From Rhizobium sp. Q54 (GTDB lineage Bacteria > Pseudomonadota > Alphaproteobacteria > Rhizobiales > Beijerinckiaceae), in the NCBI GenBank assembly GCA_945903655.1, contig CAMDOY010000258.1:1-5772 (forward strand): 5,772 nucleotides of DNA, given 5' to 3'. The stretch's first letter is position 1; each line of letters opens with the position of its first letter. The notes below the pieces were generated by a model that did not search any database, was not told the origin of the DNA, and saw only the letters and a program-made list of their open reading frames with translations. Below are positions 5,536-5,772 of the stretch, one piece after another. The translations under genes were made by a program, and so were the position numbers.

Positions 5536-5772
5536 ATGGATTGGCCTCACGGAAAGGAACGAGTCATCTGTCGGCGAAGACGTCAGCACATTTCCACCAT
5601 GAACTGATCCAATGCAACAGCAAAGCGATTCGCTGAGAGCGTTTCGTTGCTTTGGCGCAACGAACGTTGCCGCTGCGCAACAGGTATGTTCAGCCAAGAA
5701 CAGTCAGAATGGCGCTTCGTGGGTCCCTTTCGTGGCAATGGATATAAACGAAGGCGGAAATTAATGTTTTTT
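5536..5772. other. Upstream region of the L,D-transpeptidase gene, no gene found
   Basis: These 237 bases are less GC-rich than the coding parts. They contain the transpeptidase ribosome binding site, two GANTC sites (5561-5565 and 5627-5631, the latter inside AGCGA-T-TCGCT), and the GTTGC half-site array at 5643-5681. I cannot identify a convincing -35/-10 pair on the minus strand. A TATAAA on the plus strand (5743-5748) has no -35 partner that I can see. An ATG at 5764, preceded by AAGGCGG, could begin a rightward gene, but only three codons are visible. Confidence 0.5.
5643..5681. promoter_or_regulatory. Array of four alternating GTTGC/GCAAC half-sites (candidate tandem operator)
   Basis: Half-sites lie at 5646-5650 (GTTGC), 5657-5661 (GCAAC), 5666-5670 (GTTGC) and 5677-5681 (GCAAC). 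They make two dyads with the same GTTGC-N6-GCAAC layout, whose starts are 20 bases apart, about two helical turns. The first dyad extends to perfect 8-bp arms, TTCGTTGC (5643-5650) and GCAACGAA (5657-5664). A further GCAAC occurs at 5614-5618. The array lies 108-146 bases before the transpeptidase start codon, a normal distance for a regulator-binding region. The pattern is seen; a bound protein is inference. Confidence 0.5.

Noticed and set aside
5536..5697. Extension of the L,D-transpeptidase by 54 residues to an ATG at 5697
   Set aside because: The added part is Cys-rich and unlike the family, would bury the signal peptide, and runs through the half-site array.
5743..5772. Plus-strand TATAAA box (5743-5748) and ATG at 5764 as the promoter and start of a rightward gene
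   Set aside because: No -35 element at the right distance, the box is too close to the ATG for a leader with the AAGGCGG site, and only three codons are visible.

Overview
This is a GC-rich window whose protein sequences point to an alphaproteobacterium, probably of the order Hyphomicrobiales. The MoaA, Mrp, DUF971 and L,D-transpeptidase sequences all have the wording typical of that group, and codon third positions are strongly G/C. The genus cannot be fixed from the sequence. There are seven protein genes, one of them cut by the left edge. I see no RNA genes, CRISPR arrays, insertion sequences or phage genes. The content is mostly chromosomal housekeeping, plus one accessory-looking pair: a TRAP solute receptor and an alpha/beta hydrolase.

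Layout, left to right. Positions 1-639 (+) hold the 3' part of an Mrp/ApbC iron-sulfur carrier ATPase. Positions 640-717 are a short AT-richer gap with a perfect 8-bp-arm inverted repeat just before the next ribosome binding site. Positions 718-1806 (+) encode a Tat-exported, TakP-like TRAP substrate-binding protein. Positions 1870-2940 (+) encode an esterase-713-like alpha/beta hydrolase. This gene converges on moaA (2947-3978, -), and both stop codons lie inside a 20-bp perfect palindrome. Diverging from moaA is a small membrane-anchored or secreted, Ala/Pro-rich protein with a basic tail (4089-4430, +). It is followed by a DUF971 protein with a TTG start (4486-4866, +). A strong minus-strand hairpin terminator separates that gene from a convergent L,D-transpeptidase (4921-5535, -). 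The last 237 bases (5536-5772) are the upstream region of the transpeptidase and hold an array of alternating GTTGC/GCAAC half-sites.

How the genes may work together. Mrp, MoaA and the DUF971 protein share an iron-sulfur/molybdenum-cofactor theme: Mrp carries Fe-S clusters, MoaA needs two [4Fe-4S] clusters, and DUF971 is fused to an Mrp-type ATPase in plant HCF101. The TRAP receptor and hydrolase have no permease genes beside them here, so the receptor is either an orphan or works with a permease encoded elsewhere. The receptor also lacks two acidic residues that I recall as ligand/cation contacts in the TakP family. The most interesting items are this altered binding site, the half-site array upstream of the transpeptidase, and the palindrome shared by two convergent stop codons. 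None of these amounts to a clearly new system on sequence alone.
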